Positions 26,156 to 36,891 of a stretch of DNA of 64,000 bases are shown here, piece by piece. Both the position numbers and the translations under genes were made by a program. The notes beneath the pieces were generated by a model. It did no database searches and had not been told where the DNA came from. It saw only the letters and a program-made list of their open reading frames with translations. Position 1 is the stretch's first letter. Each line of letters opens with the position of its first letter. Source of the DNA: Peribacillus simplex (GTDB lineage: Bacteria; Bacillota; Bacilli; Bacillales; DSM-1321); NCBI RefSeq assembly GCF_001542915.1, contig NZ_LNNH01000055.1, forward strand, positions 237,114-301,113. The letters are read 5' to 3'.

Positions 26156-28347
26156 TATTGGCCCACTTCTTCATATCCCAGGCGTCTGTATATTTCGAAG
26201 AGCACCTTTTTCGCTGCCTGGGGAATGACCGTTCCAGGTCCGAAAATGGCAGAAGCACCATTTTCCATTAAGTACTCGTAATCCTGTGCAGGGATGACAC
26301 CGCCAACGATCACGATGATGTCTTCACGTCCAAGCTTTTTCAGTTCAGCCATAAGCTGCGGCAACAGGGTCTTATGCCCGGCAGCCAGTGAGCTCATGCC
26401 CACTACGTGCACATCATTTTCGACGGCCTGCAGCGCCGTTTCTTCCGGTGTTTGGAATAATGGACCGATATCGACATCATAGCCCAAATCTGCAAACCCG
26501 GTTCCCACCACTTTTGCTCCGCGATCATGACCATCCTGACCCATTTTCGCCATGAGCAAACGCGGTCTTCTTCCTTCATTTTCAAGGAATTCCTCCGTCA
26601 TGCGGACAACTTCCTCTATCTCCGCTTCTCTGGAGTATGCAGCGCTATAAACGCCGCTGATGGAACGGATCGTGGCCTTGTGGCGGCCGGCAATCTCTTC
26701 GATCGCATCCGAGATTTCACCTAACGAGGCCCTTACCCTAGCAGCCTGCACAGCCAATTCAAGCAGGTTCCCCACGCCGGTTCCGGCAGCCACGGATAAC
26801 GCCTGAAGGGCTTCATCCACCTTTGCTTGATCGCGTTTCCCCTTCAATTCACGTAAACGCTTAAGCTGGCTTTCGCGCACGGCGGTATTATCGATCTCCA
26901 GTATTTCAATGGCATCTTCTTTTTTCAAACGATATTTATTGACGCCCACGATCGTTTCATCTTGAGAATCGATTTTAGCCTGCCGTTTTGCCGCTGCCTC
27001 CTCGATTCTCATTTTTGGCAGTCCGGTTTCAATCGCCTTAGCCATTCCTCCAAGCTCTTCGATTTCTTCGATATGGGACCAGGCACGCTCGATCAGTTCT
27101 TCCGTAAGTGCTTCCACATAGTATGAACCTGCCCACGGATCGATGACCTTAGTAATTCCCGTCTCCTCCTGCAAATATAGTTGTGTGTTACGCGCAATCC
27201 GTGCCGAAAAATCGGTAGGCAGGGCAATGGCCTCATCCAAAGCATTCGTATGCAGGGACTGTGTATGTCCAAGGGCAGCGGCATGTGCTTCGATCAACGT
27301 CCGCGCGACATTGTTAAACGGATCTTGCTCGGAGAGACTCCAGCCAGAGGTTTGGGAATGGGTCCTCAATGCCATCGCTTTTTTGTTTTTCGGTTCGAAT
27401 TGTTTCATCAGTTTCGACCAGATGAAACGAGCCGCCCTCATTTTCGCCACTTCCATGAAGTAGTTCAGCCCTACAGCCCAGAAGAATGATAGCCGCGGAG
27501 CGAACTTATCGATTGCTATGCCTGCTTTCATGCCCGTACGCGCATACTCCAGGCCATCTGCCAGCGTATAGGCAAGCTCGATATCCGCCGGTGCGCCAGC
27601 TTCTTGCAGATGATAACCGGAGATGGAGATGGAATTGAATTTCGGCATATATTTGGATGTATACTCGAAAATGTCGGCGATGATTTTCATCGACATTTCG
27701 GGGGGATAAATATACGTATTCCGAACCATATATTCCTTTAGGATGTCATTCTGGATCGTACCTGATAGTTTATCCTGTGTGACGCCTTGCTCCTCAGCTG
27801 TCACGATGTAAAAAGCCAGAATGGGTAAAACGGCACCGTTCATGGTCATTGAAACAGACATCTGATCGAGCGGAATCCCGTCGAAAAGGATTTTCATATC
27901 AAGAATGGAATCAATGGCAACACCCGCCTTCCCCACATCACCGACAACACGGGGATGATCGGAGTCATATCCACGGTGTGTGGCTAAATCAAAAGCAACG
28001 GAAAGTCCCTTTTGCCCCATCGCCAGGTTACGCCTGTAAAACGCATTGGATTCCTCCGCAGTCGAAAAACCCGCATATTGGCGTACCGTCCAAGGACGGT
28101 TGACGTACATCGAAGGATAGGGTCCCCTTGTAAATGGAGCGATGCCCGGCATACTATCCATATGCTCCAAATCGTTATTATCCGCTTTTACATAAAGCGG
28201 TTTGACCTTTATTTGTTCATTCGTCTCAAACAATAAATCATCAATTTTCTCTCCAACGGCTTTTTCAGCTTCTTTTTTCCAAGCCTCAAGCGTCCCTTTT
28301 CCTTCAGTCCTGAGTGGGTTTATCGTTGAAAAATTCGGTTTTTTCAT
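26155..28347 (-). CDS. mutB: methylmalonyl-CoA mutase large (catalytic) subunit
   Basis: The 730-residue subunit isomerises (R)-methylmalonyl-CoA to succinyl-CoA. A TIM barrel ([38 protein letters not shown]) is followed from about residue 590 by a B12-binding domain. That domain has the cobalt-ligand motif DGHDRG near residue 604, then [11 protein letters not shown] and VGGVIP. The start follows AGGGGTGA. It lies one base after the mutA stop and overlaps meaB. Confidence 0.95.
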   Translation of the reverse strand: MKKPNFSTINPLRTEGKGTLEAWKKEAEKAVGEKIDDLLFETNEQIKVKPLYVKADNNDLEHMDSMPGIAPFTRGPYPSMYVNRPWTVRQYAGFSTAEESNAFYRRNLAMGQKGLSVAFDLATHRGYDSDHPRVVGDVGKAGVAIDSILDMKILFDGIPLDQMSVSMTMNGAVLPILAFYIVTAEEQGVTQDKLSGTIQNDILKEYMVRNTYIYPPEMSMKIIADIFEYTSKYMPKFNSISISGYHLQEAGAPADIELAYTLADGLEYARTGMKAGIAIDKFAPRLSFFWAVGLNYFMEVAKMRAARFIWSKLMKQFEPKNKKAMALRTHSQTSGWSLSEQDPFNNVARTLIEAHAAALGHTQSLHTNALDEAIALPTDFSARIARNTQLYLQEETGITKVIDPWAGSYYVEALTEELIERAWSHIEEIEELGGMAKAIETGLPKMRIEEAAAKRQAKIDSQDETIVGVNKYRLKKEDAIEILEIDNTAVRESQLKRLRELKGKRDQAKVDEALQALSVAAGTGVGNLLELAVQAARVRASLGEISDAIEEIAGRHKATIRSISGVYSAAYSREAEIEEVVRMTEEFLENEGRRPRLLMAKMGQDGHDRGAKVVGTGFADLGYDVDIGPLFQTPEETALQAVENDVHVVGMSSLAAGHKTLLPQLMAELKKLGREDIIVIVGGVIPAQDYEYLMENGASAIFGPGTVIPQAAKKVLFEIYRRLGYEEVGQ

Positions 28348-28348
28348 T

Positions 28349-30220
28349 TCATTTCACCCCTAGCTCATGCAATAATTCCTCTAAAATGGTTATGGCATTC
28401 GTTTTTATATGGATAAAATCTTTGACACCAGCTTCGCTTAGTGCGATTTCCGTTTCCTTTTGCTGCTTGCCGGCGCAATAAATCAGGATATGTGGGAATT
28501 GCTTTTTAATTATACTAATGACAGGTGCCGCAAAATCGCTGCAGTCGGCTTCGCTGGCACAAACACAATAGATGGCAAGATTGGTCGAAGCCACGTATTC
28601 GACTGCTTCCTCAATGGTTTGACATCCTTCACTTTCCAGCGTTTCGATGCCTCCTGCCGCAGCAAGTCCTTTTATGAAATCGGCACGCGGCTTATAGCAT
28701 TTGATGTCTTTCAAATTAATCAATCCGATTTTCGGTGACGCACCGCCATTGACCTTATGCCTTTCACTGCTCAGTCTGATCCGTTCGAACTGGACAGATA
28801 ACCGCTCCAAGGTAATCGGCATAATATCCATCGGTTTCCCTGTCTTCATATATGATTCACGGTCAGCATGTGCAGGTGCTTTGATCCGATCTGCTGGATT
28901 GGGATATACATTCGTCCCGATCATGCTTTCTTTTCTATAAGCTGCATTTTGGATTCTTTTTTGGAAGACATCCGTTAGTTCCTTCTGAAGGGTTCCTTGC
29001 TTGATTATCGCCAATATCCCGCCTGCTTCGTCGATTTCAAGAAATTTTCCCCAAGCTTTTTCAGCCAATTCATCCGTTAATTGCTCTACATACCAAGAAC
29101 CGCCTGCAGGATCGACGACGGTCGTTATATTCGTTTCTTCTTTTAGTATCAAGTGTGTGTTACGGGCGATCCTTTCCGAAAAATCATCCGTTCCGACACT
29201 AGCATGATTGAATGGGTGGATTTGAAGATACTCAATGCCCCCAATGGCAGCCGCAAAGGCTTGGTTGGTGGTCCGAAGGATATTGACATGCTCATCATAC
29301 AGCGTTTCCGTCAATTCGGACGTAACGGCATGTATCGCCATTTTAAAATGTTCCGGGGCTGTCTCGAAGGCTTCTGCAAGACAGGCCCAAAGCCGCCTCG
29401 CAGCCCTTAATTTAGCGATGTTCATGAAGTAATTGGAGTCCACTGCAAAAGAAAAGACGAATTTTTCGGCCAAGGAAGCGATAGACATGCCTTGTTTTTG
29501 CCCTTCCGATAAATATTGGACAGCAGCCGATAACCCGTACGCGATTTCTTGCAGGGCATTGGCTCCGCCGTTATGGTATATCGCCGTATTGATCAGGACG
29601 GTTTTTAAATCTTGACCTATCTTTTGATACTCTTCAATCGTTTTCAGCCATTTTGCAAAGTAACCATCCGTATCTACCGGCATCTGGCCGCCTATGAGCC
29701 ATTGGCCGATCGGGTCTTCAGCAAGCACGCCTGTCAATTGGGCATTTTGGGATTCGGCCGCAGCTTTGAATTGTGGCAGGAATTCCTTTTGGCCCCCCTT
29801 TAAATCAATGAAAACCGGTATGTCCTTTAGCGGAATGTTCTTGGTCAAATTTACAAACCTTGCCCCCTCAGCAAGCATTCGAGCCGGGAATGCGACGGAA
29901 TTTTGGCCGCGCTTGAATGCTGCCAGCATTTTTTCATTTGCCTCTTCCGCCGTGTTACCGCTTACAGGCTGGACGACTAGCCAAGGTTTTTCATGATAAC
30001 CCATGGGAGATGTTCCGCGCGTGAAAGGAAAGAATCCTGGTAATTCCGGTTTTTTTGCTCTTGAATCCGCCGTATAGAGGGGATCAAGGGTGATGCCTTC
30101 ATATGTATGCGTTTTTAATTGTTCAATCGTTTTTCCTTTTAAAGTGACTTCCACAGCTTCTTTCCATTCCGCAAAAGAAGGCTTCGGAAAGGTTATGTTT
30201 TTTACATCTTTAAGCTCCAC
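28349..30220 (-). CDS. mutA: methylmalonyl-CoA mutase small subunit
   Basis: The 623-residue homologue of MutB has the barrel part ([45 protein letters not shown]) and a degenerate B12-like domain lacking DxHxxG, as expected for the non-catalytic partner of a heterodimer. Translation appears to start at a GTG with only AGAAAG as ribosome-binding site; no better start is near. It heads the mutA-mutB-meaB operon, downstream of two candidate operators. Confidence 0.92.
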   Translation of the reverse strand: MELKDVKNITFPKPSFAEWKEAVEVTLKGKTIEQLKTHTYEGITLDPLYTADSRAKKPELPGFFPFTRGTSPMGYHEKPWLVVQPVSGNTAEEANEKMLAAFKRGQNSVAFPARMLAEGARFVNLTKNIPLKDIPVFIDLKGGQKEFLPQFKAAAESQNAQLTGVLAEDPIGQWLIGGQMPVDTDGYFAKWLKTIEEYQKIGQDLKTVLINTAIYHNGGANALQEIAYGLSAAVQYLSEGQKQGMSIASLAEKFVFSFAVDSNYFMNIAKLRAARRLWACLAEAFETAPEHFKMAIHAVTSELTETLYDEHVNILRTTNQAFAAAIGGIEYLQIHPFNHASVGTDDFSERIARNTHLILKEETNITTVVDPAGGSWYVEQLTDELAEKAWGKFLEIDEAGGILAIIKQGTLQKELTDVFQKRIQNAAYRKESMIGTNVYPNPADRIKAPAHADRESYMKTGKPMDIMPITLERLSVQFERIRLSSERHKVNGGASPKIGLINLKDIKCYKPRADFIKGLAAAGGIETLESEGCQTIEEAVEYVASTNLAIYCVCASEADCSDFAAPVISIIKKQFPHILIYCAGKQQKETEIALSEAGVKDFIHIKTNAITILEELLHELGVK

Positions 30221-30241
30221 TTGTAATCGCTTTCTTATCGT

Positions 30242-30298
30242 GAGTCAGCTCGAACGTCCTATCCTTTTTTTTGCGGAGAACGAACGCTCAGTCAGTTT
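30242..30298 (-). promoter_or_regulatory. TetR-type operator candidates before mutA
   Basis: Two similar elements face each other: GAACGAACGCTCAGTCAGTT (30278-30297) and GTGAGTCAGCTCGAACG (30241-30257). The spaced GAnnG pattern is like sites of TetR-family acyl-CoA regulators. Both lie in the mutA leader. Confidence 0.3.
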
Positions 30299-30324
30299 AG
30301 ATAAGAAAGCCACCCTCCCATCGA

Positions 30325-30340
30325 TATGATCTGGATCATA
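30325..30340 (-). promoter_or_regulatory. perfect palindrome upstream of mutA
   Basis: TATGATCTGGATCATA is a 7-2-7 inverted repeat, 105 bases before the mutA start and overlapping a possible -10 (TATGAT). Its symmetry and position suggest an operator; no binding protein is known. Confidence 0.45.
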
Positions 30341-30504
30341 CTAACATTCTATCATAATTTTCTTGCAATTTAAGGTAATGGAACTTTTTTACCTACGAAA
30401 GGTGAAGTACAGTATCTAATACCTGTATTAGAACAGCTCTATATTCAAATAATAGCAAAAATAAAATTTTTGTCGATGTTTTTCTAAGGAAAACGGCGGA
30501 CAAA

Positions 30505-30541
30505 AAAAGGAAGGACCTATTTAAACCGGCCTTCCTTTTTC
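30505..30541 (-). terminator. terminator of the bkd operon
   Basis: AAAGGAAGG pairs with CCTTCCTTT; on the minus strand a seven-T run follows, right after the bkdB stop. Confidence 0.85.
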
Positions 30542-30547
30542 ATTCTT

Positions 30548-31843
30548 TTAGTATATTGAAGTGTTATCTTTGGAAATATTTTCGATGATTTCTTTGACCC
30601 TGGCAAGGAACCGGCCGCATACAAGACCGTCCAAAACACGGTGGTCAAGAGACAGGCAGAGATTCACCATATCCCGTACCGCAATCATGTCATTAATCAC
30701 AACTGGACGTTTTACGATCGTTTCGACTTGGAGGATGGCCGCCTGTGGATAATTGATGATTCCCATGGACTGCACGGAACCGAATGACCCCGTGTTATTC
30801 ACCGTGAAGGTGCCGCCCTGCATATCCTCCGCTTTTAACCTTCCGGCCTTCACTTTTGAGGCAAGCTCTTGAATTTCCCTTGCAATTCCTTTAATTGATT
30901 TTTCATCTGCATTTTTGATGACAGGCACAAATAAGGCATCCTCCGTCGCAACGGCAATCGATATATTGATCTCTTTCTTTTGGATGATTTTATCTCCTGC
31001 CCACATTGAATTAAGCTCGGGAAATTCCGTTAATGCTTGAGCGATTGCTTTTACGAAAAAGGCAAAGTACGTCAAATTATATCCTTCTTTTTGTTTAAAG
31101 CCGGATTTAAGATTATCACGCAGTTTTACCATATTGGTTGCGTCCACTTCCACCATCGTCCAAGCATGCGGTATTTCGTGCTTGCTTTTTAACATATTGG
31201 AGGCGATTGCTTTACGCACGCCGGTAACGGCAATTTCCTTATCGCCAGCAGCAGTCGGAACCTGTGGCACGGTACCTTCTATTGCTGGGCGCCGAGTCAT
31301 TGCAGGGGCTTCTTCCACCGGGGCAGCCTCTGTTGATTGGGATGGTTCATCAGCGCCAGGAACGTTCCCGGACTCTACAAGCTTAAGTAAATCCTTGCGG
31401 GTGATTCGCCCTTCACTCCCCGTACCCTTCACTTTGGAAAGATCGATTCCATGCTCCTGGGAAAGCTTCAATACGGCAGGTGAATACCGAGCCTTCCTTG
31501 ATTGGTCGGCTGTTTGCTGTACTTCTTTTGTAACGGGCGCTCCAGCTTTTTCTTCCGTTTGAGTAGCTGCTTGTCCTTGATTTTCGTTATCCGTGTTTGC
31601 CGATTCAACTTCAATCGAGCAAATGACTTCCCCGACGGCCAACGTTTGGTTCTCATCCGCCTTCAGTTCCTTGATGATGCCGGTAAAGGAAGAAGGAACC
31701 TCAGCATTTACTTTATCCGTCATCACTTCAGCCAACGGGTCGTATTTCGTGACATGATCGCCAGGCTTAACAAGCCATTTACTGATGGTTCCTTCTGTGA
31801 CGCTTTCGCCTAGTTGAGGCATCTTCATTAATTCCATAGCCAT
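30548..31843 (-). CDS. bkdB: branched-chain 2-oxoacid dehydrogenase E2 (acyltransferase)
   Basis: The 431-residue subunit has a lipoyl domain (lipoate on Lys44 in MTDKVNAE), a linker, an E1/E3-binding domain (ARYSPAVLKLSQEHGIDL) near 125-160, and the catalytic core ending in SLDHRVLDG. It transfers the branched acyl group from E1 to CoA. I start at MAMELMKMPQLGE, 8 bases after AAGGAGG. Last gene of the operon, after bkdAB. Confidence 0.94.
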   Translation of the reverse strand: MAMELMKMPQLGESVTEGTISKWLVKPGDHVTKYDPLAEVMTDKVNAEVPSSFTGIIKELKADENQTLAVGEVICSIEVESANTDNENQGQAATQTEEKAGAPVTKEVQQTADQSRKARYSPAVLKLSQEHGIDLSKVKGTGSEGRITRKDLLKLVESGNVPGADEPSQSTEAAPVEEAPAMTRRPAIEGTVPQVPTAAGDKEIAVTGVRKAIASNMLKSKHEIPHAWTMVEVDATNMVKLRDNLKSGFKQKEGYNLTYFAFFVKAIAQALTEFPELNSMWAGDKIIQKKEINISIAVATEDALFVPVIKNADEKSIKGIAREIQELASKVKAGRLKAEDMQGGTFTVNNTGSFGSVQSMGIINYPQAAILQVETIVKRPVVINDMIAVRDMVNLCLSLDHRVLDGLVCGRFLARVKEIIENISKDNTSIY

Positions 31844-31869
31844 AAATCGTTCCTCCTTCTTAACAGTCA

Positions 31870-32853
31870 TTAATACTCTGCCAATTCCCTCATCGCTTTT
31901 TCCACTTTATCGGGATTGACCATAAAATGTTTTTCCATCGTAGGGGCATAAGGCATGGCAGGTACATCAGGTCCGGCCAATCTCCTTACAGGAGCATCCA
32001 AATCGAACAGGCAATTTTCGGCGATGATGGCTGCCACCTCACTCATGATGCTCCCTTCCTTATTATCCTCGGTAACCAGAAGCACTTTCCCCGTTTTCGA
32101 GGCTGCTTCGATGATGGCTTCCTTGTCTAAAGGATAGACCGTCCGCAAATCCAGAACGTGTGCGGAAATCCCATCTGCTGCCAATTTTTCTGCAGCCTGG
32201 AGGGCAAAATGCACGCATAGTCCATAAGAAATGACCGTTATGTCTTCTCCTTCCCTTTTCACATCCGCCTTACCGATGGGCAGTACATAATCTTCGGTTG
32301 GCACCTCTCCCTTGATCAAGCGGTAGGCGCGTTTATGTTCAAAGAAAAGCACGGGATCTTCATCGCGAATGGCTGCTTTGAGCAGGCCCTTGACATCATA
32401 TGGCGTGGATGGCATCACAATTTTCAATCCAGGCTGATTGGCAAAAATGGCTTCCACCGATTGGGAGTGATACAGGGCTCCATGGATTCCTCCGCCATAT
32501 GGAGCACGAATTACCATGGGGCAACTCCAGTCATTATTAGAGCGATATCTAATTTTCGCTGCCTCCGAAACAATTTGGTTAATGGCAGGCATGATGAAAT
32601 CGGCAAATTGCATTTCCGCAATTGGCCGTAGCCCATACATGGCCGCCCCAATTCCCACCCCTGCAATGGCAGATTCGGCCAGCGGGGTATCAATGACCCT
32701 GTCTTCACCGAATTGCTCGTATAAACCATTGGTGGCTTTGAAGACGCCGCCTTTTTTACCAACATCTTCCCCTAGTACGAATACACGGGAATCCCTTTCC
32801 ATCTCTTCCCTCATTGCCATCGTTACGGCATCTATATAAGAAATCACTGGCAT
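31870..32853 (-). CDS. bkdAB: branched-chain 2-oxoacid dehydrogenase E1 beta
   Basis: The 327-residue subunit has the transketolase-like pyrimidine domain (VFVLGEDVGKKGGVF, IRAPYGGGIHGALYHSQS) and the C-terminal domain with LDLRTVYPLD. With E1 alpha it decarboxylates the 2-oxo acids of Val, Ile and Leu using thiamine diphosphate. Start after AAGGGGG. Twelve bases follow bkdAA. Confidence 0.95.
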   Translation of the reverse strand: MPVISYIDAVTMAMREEMERDSRVFVLGEDVGKKGGVFKATNGLYEQFGEDRVIDTPLAESAIAGVGIGAAMYGLRPIAEMQFADFIMPAINQIVSEAAKIRYRSNNDWSCPMVIRAPYGGGIHGALYHSQSVEAIFANQPGLKIVMPSTPYDVKGLLKAAIRDEDPVLFFEHKRAYRLIKGEVPTEDYVLPIGKADVKREGEDITVISYGLCVHFALQAAEKLAADGISAHVLDLRTVYPLDKEAIIEAASKTGKVLLVTEDNKEGSIMSEVAAIIAENCLFDLDAPVRRLAGPDVPAMPYAPTMEKHFMVNPDKVEKAMRELAEY

Positions 32854-32865
32854 TCTATTACCCCC

Positions 32866-33861
32866 TTACTTTTGTGCATACACATGGTTCATCGCACTTT
32901 CAGCCTTCGGATATGGAGCATTTTCAGCATAATCAGTCGCTTCATTGACTATCTTCATGACTTCATCATTCATTAGTTTTTCAGACTCATCGTCCAAGAT
33001 GCCCACTTCCTTCAAATAGGCTCCGAACGTTTTGATGGAATCCTTTGTTTTTGCTTCGGCCACTTCGTCGGCAGTCCGGTAGCTCCGGTCATCATCATCA
33101 CTGGAATGTGGGGTTAGCCGATAGGAAACGGTTTCCACCAGGGTAGGTCCCTCTCCCCTTCGCGCACGGTCTGCCGCTTCTTTCACTGCCGCATATACCT
33201 CCAATGGATCATTTCCATCCACTGTTATGCCGGGCATGCCATAGCCTATTGCCCTATCGGAAACATTTTCACACGAAAGCTGTTTCGAAATAGGAACCGA
33301 TATCGCATACTTATTATTTTCACACATGAAAATCACCGGTAGCTTATGTACACCTGCGAAGTTTGCACCTTCATGAAAATCACCCTGATTTGATGAGCCT
33401 TCCCCGAACGTTACGAAGGTTACCAAATCCTGCCCTTCCATCTTCCCTGCAAGGGCAATCCCGACTGCATGCGGGACCTGTGTCGTAACAGGTGATGAAC
33501 CAGTGACGATCCTATTTTTCTTTTGACCAAAATGGCCAGGCATTTGACGGCCGCCGGAATTGGGATCTTCCTCTTTCGCGAAGCCTGATAGCATCAAGTC
33601 TTTTGCAGTCATTCCAAAGGTCAGCACTACACCTACATCCCGATAATATGGCAATACATAATCCTTTTGCCGATCAAGCGCAAACGCTGCCCCGACCTGT
33701 GCAGCTTCTTGCCCCTGACAGGAAATCACGAAGGGGATTTTCCCGGATCGGTTCAACAGCCACATCCGCTCATCTATCCTCCGGGATAATAGCATGGTCC
33801 GGTACATATCCAGAACCGTTTCTTCATTTAAGCCTAATTGTTCATGACGTTTTTCTGACAT
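32866..33861 (-). CDS. bkdAA: branched-chain 2-oxoacid dehydrogenase E1 alpha
   Basis: The 331-residue subunit carries the thiamine-diphosphate motif, here GEGSSNQGDFHEG ending in CENNKYA, and the phosphorylation-loop-like block YRLTPHSSDDDD. It closely resembles B. subtilis BkdAA over its length (RRIDERMWLLNRSGKIPF, GHFGQKKNRIVTGSSPVTTQ). The second of two ATGs is taken, 7 bases after AGGAGG. Confidence 0.95.
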   Translation of the reverse strand: MSEKRHEQLGLNEETVLDMYRTMLLSRRIDERMWLLNRSGKIPFVISCQGQEAAQVGAAFALDRQKDYVLPYYRDVGVVLTFGMTAKDLMLSGFAKEEDPNSGGRQMPGHFGQKKNRIVTGSSPVTTQVPHAVGIALAGKMEGQDLVTFVTFGEGSSNQGDFHEGANFAGVHKLPVIFMCENNKYAISVPISKQLSCENVSDRAIGYGMPGITVDGNDPLEVYAAVKEAADRARRGEGPTLVETVSYRLTPHSSDDDDRSYRTADEVAEAKTKDSIKTFGAYLKEVGILDDESEKLMNDEVMKIVNEATDYAENAPYPKAESAMNHVYAQK

Positions 33862-33885
33862 CATAAAACCTCCTGACCTTATTCT

Positions 33886-35307
33886 TTATGAATGAATGGC
33901 AAGTCCATCGACAGCAAGCGCAGCCTCGCCGATTGCTTCGGAAAGACTTGGGTGCGGATGAATGGTCTTTGCTATCTCCCAAGGCGTCGCATCAAGCACA
34001 CTGGCAAGACCAGCTTCGGAAATCATATCCGTGACATGCGGTCCTATCATATGAACCCCCAGGATATCATCCGTTTTCTTGTCTGCAATGATTTTGACGA
34101 AGCCATCCGCTTCCCCGAAAACAAGTGCCTTACCGACGGCCCGGAATGGGAATTTACCAATTTTAAGCTCGTACCCTTCCTTTTTCGCCTGCTCTTCTGT
34201 CAAGCCGACGCTGGCCGCTTCAGGACTTGAATATACACATTTAGATATAAGTGAATAATCCAATCGTTCCGGTTTTTGACCAGCCATATGTTCAACGGCT
34301 GTAATCCCTTCATGTGAAGCGACGTGAGCCAATTGCAAACCGCCGATACAGTCCCCGATCGCGTAGATATGCGTTTCCTTCGTTTGGAAGAACTCATTGG
34401 TTTCAATGAAGCCCTTTTCTTTCACGATATCCGTATTTTCAAGGCCGATTCCTTCAACATTTGCCGATCGGCCTACGGAAACTAGCATTTTTTCAGCCGT
34501 GAATTCCTGTGTCACTCCATTTACTTCTGCAGAAATGGCTACTGAACCATCCTTTTTCAGGGTTTCCGGCAGCACCTTGGCTCCCGTGACGATTTTGACG
34601 CCTTTCTTGCTGAGGAGACGCTTCATTTCACTTGAAATATCATTGTCCTCGGTCGGGATGATCCTATCCGCATATTCCAGTACCGTTACGTCCACACCAA
34701 AATCATTCAGCATCGATGCCCATTCAATCCCGATGACTCCGCCACCTACAATTATGATCGAACCTGGCAGGCTCTCAAGCTTAAGAGCTTCATCCGAAGT
34801 AAGCACCAACTCGCCATCGATTTGCAATCCTGGAAGTGTCCTTGGACGTGAACCGGTAGCGATGATGATATTCTGGGGAATCAGCATTTCATTTTCAGTG
34901 CCATTGTTCATTTCCACGGAAATCGTTCCTGGCATCGGCGAAAAGATCGATGGACCAAGGATACGCCCCAATCCTTCATACACCGTTATCTTCCCTTGTT
35001 TCATCAAGTGCTGGACACCCTTATAAAGTTGTTCGACGACTTTATTTTTCCTGTCCTGCACCTTTGAGAAATCCACCTGGACATCTCCGGTAACAATACC
35101 GAATTCCTCACTTTTCACGGCAGTCTGATACACCTCCGCACTTCTTAAAAGTGCTTTTGAAGGGATACATCCATTATGTAGACACGTACCGCCGAGTTTT
35201 CCTTTCTCCACGACAGCCGTTTTCAAACCTAATTGAGCAGCCCTTATTGCAGCCACATACCCGCCAGTTCCTCCTCCGAGGATAACGAGGTCAAATTCTT
35301 CAGCCAA
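33886..35307 (-). CDS. lpdV: dihydrolipoyl dehydrogenase of the bkd complex
   Basis: The 473-residue flavoprotein has the FAD loop GGGTGGYVAAIRAAQLG, the redox disulfide GGTCLHNGCIPSK, the NAD loop VGGGVIGIEWASM and the C-terminal HPHPSLSEAI base. It reoxidises lipoate on BkdB. Translation starts at a TTG 5 bases after GAGGAGGAG, with no ATG alternative. It is separated from bcd by 129 bases containing a 12-bp perfect hairpin. Confidence 0.94.
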   Translation of the reverse strand: MAEEFDLVILGGGTGGYVAAIRAAQLGLKTAVVEKGKLGGTCLHNGCIPSKALLRSAEVYQTAVKSEEFGIVTGDVQVDFSKVQDRKNKVVEQLYKGVQHLMKQGKITVYEGLGRILGPSIFSPMPGTISVEMNNGTENEMLIPQNIIIATGSRPRTLPGLQIDGELVLTSDEALKLESLPGSIIIVGGGVIGIEWASMLNDFGVDVTVLEYADRIIPTEDNDISSEMKRLLSKKGVKIVTGAKVLPETLKKDGSVAISAEVNGVTQEFTAEKMLVSVGRSANVEGIGLENTDIVKEKGFIETNEFFQTKETHIYAIGDCIGGLQLAHVASHEGITAVEHMAGQKPERLDYSLISKCVYSSPEAASVGLTEEQAKKEGYELKIGKFPFRAVGKALVFGEADGFVKIIADKKTDDILGVHMIGPHVTDMISEAGLASVLDATPWEIAKTIHPHPSLSEAIGEAALAVDGLAIHS

Positions 35308-35378
35308 AATGACTCCTCCTCACTATTAAACAATGGGTCCTGATTTCCCTGTCCCTATTTATTACGTTATCCATGTTA

Positions 35379-35418
35379 AAGATTCCTGTGTTCACTTGAA
35401 AATAATCACAGGAATCTT
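35379..35418 (-). repeat. perfect inverted repeat inside the bkd operon
   Basis: AAGATTCCTGTG and CACAGGAATCTT form a 12-bp perfect stem with a 16-base loop between bcd and lpdV. It lacks a proper T tail, so it is more likely an mRNA processing or stability element, or a leaky terminator, than a full stop. Confidence 0.6.
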
Positions 35419-35436
35419 GATGTTGCATCATTGAAA

Positions 35437-36534
35437 TCATTTACGTCCATTCAAGATATGCTTTTCATTTTGCAGAAATTGGCTTCTTGAATTCCTCATT
35501 CTTGCAATTCGTTCCTCTGCCATCCGGTCCGCCGCTTTATAAGTTGGAATTTGATCACGTTTTGCAATCTCGATCACTCGTTCAATGGTGTCATAAACCA
35601 TTTCCACCTTCTTAAGGGCTCTTTCCCGATTATACCCTAAAAGCTCATCGGCGACATTTATGACTCCGCCTGCATTAATGACATAATCAGGAGCATAGAT
35701 AATGCCCTTCTCATGGATTTGGTCACCATGAACAGCTTCCTTCAATTGATTATTGGCTGCTCCTGCAATGACCTTCGCCTTGATTTGGTTGATGGTTTGA
35801 TCATTGATGACGGCACCTAATGCACAAGGTGCATAGATATCGCATTCGACTCCATAAATCTCATCCGTATTCACGGCAGTTGCGCCAAACGCTTCAACCG
35901 CACGGGCCACGCTATCTTTATTGATATCCGTAACGATGAGCTTAGCTCCCTCCTCATGAAGATGACGGCATAAGTTATAGGCTACATTCCCGACGCCTTG
36001 AACGGCAACGACCTTCCCTTCCAATGAATCCGTGCCGAAAGCTTCTTTTGCCGCGGCCTTCATTCCGCGATAAACGCCATAAGCCGTTACAGGGGACGGG
36101 TTGCCTGAAGAACCGAATGCAGGGGAAATCCCGGTTACAAAATCCGTTTCTTCATGTATAAGATCCATATCCTCCACCGTTGTCCCTACATCTTCAGCTG
36201 TTATATAACGTCCGTTCAACCCTTGGATATACCTTCCGAAGGCACGGAACATTTCTTCATTTTTATCTTTACGCGGATCGCCGATGATGACGGTTTTCCC
36301 TCCGCCTAAATTCAACCCGGCAGCCGCGTTCTTATAGGTCATTCCTTTTGAGAGCCTCAAGGCATCTTCGATTGCATCCTCCTCGGAAGCATACGTCCAC
36401 ATCCTCGTACCGCCAAGCGCTGGTCCCAACGTCGTATCATGAATGGCTATGATCGCTTTCAATCCTGATTGTTTATCCTGACAGAATAGCAATTGTTCGT
36501 AATCATACTTCTCAAGATATTTAAAAATTTCCAT
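35437..36534 (-). CDS. bcd: leucine (branched-chain amino acid) dehydrogenase
   Basis: The 365-residue Glu/Leu/Phe/Val dehydrogenase deaminates Leu, Ile and Val to 2-oxo acids with NAD+. It has [10 protein letters not shown], catalytic Lys in [19 protein letters not shown], Asp in ITAEDVGTT, and the NAD fold [15 protein letters not shown]. The start MEIFKYLE follows AGGGAGG by 8 bases; the longer frame has 15 weak extra codons. First gene of the sigma-54-driven operon. ptb and buk, which flank it in B. subtilis, are absent. Confidence 0.95.
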   Translation of the reverse strand: MEIFKYLEKYDYEQLLFCQDKQSGLKAIIAIHDTTLGPALGGTRMWTYASEEDAIEDALRLSKGMTYKNAAAGLNLGGGKTVIIGDPRKDKNEEMFRAFGRYIQGLNGRYITAEDVGTTVEDMDLIHEETDFVTGISPAFGSSGNPSPVTAYGVYRGMKAAAKEAFGTDSLEGKVVAVQGVGNVAYNLCRHLHEEGAKLIVTDINKDSVARAVEAFGATAVNTDEIYGVECDIYAPCALGAVINDQTINQIKAKVIAGAANNQLKEAVHGDQIHEKGIIYAPDYVINAGGVINVADELLGYNRERALKKVEMVYDTIERVIEIAKRDQIPTYKAADRMAEERIARMRNSRSQFLQNEKHILNGRK

Positions 36535-36732
36535 AAAGAAATCCTCCCTAGGTGTTTTAATGCGTGACAGTTTATGCAAGGATGAAAAGGTTCAGCCTTA
36601 CCGGTTACTACGTTCATTTGGATTTAAATTTGCTGCTTACATGATATTTTCCCCACTGGAAAAAGTGCGCTCGTAACATGAAACTTTGCCGCCTATCGTA
36701 CGCCTTAACTCATTGCGTACACTTCAATAAAT

Positions 36733-36750
36733 ATGCAAATAACATGCCAA
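36733..36750 (-). promoter_or_regulatory. sigma-54 (SigL) -24/-12 promoter of bcd-lpdV-bkd
   Basis: On the minus strand TTGGCATGTTATTTGCAT matches the -24/-12 consensus (TGGCAY, five bases, TTGCA). A BkdR-type activator gene lies immediately upstream. Transcription should start near 36723. Confidence 0.85.
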
Positions 36751-36891
36751 TAAAAGGATGCCAAAAGCCCCGGTCACAACAGAATGTGGATGCCTGTTGA
36801 AAAGTTTACCCATTATAGCCTATACCAAAATTAAAAAAATTTCATGCCGGAAGTGAATTCTCACCTAAATTAAAATAAATCAGAAAATTCC

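Larger units (their letters stand above)
30221..30547. other. intergenic region between bkdB and mutA
   Basis: It contains the mutA leader with operator candidates (30242-30340), an AT-rich upstream part with no convincing -35, and the bkdB terminator at 30505-30541. Confidence 0.6.
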
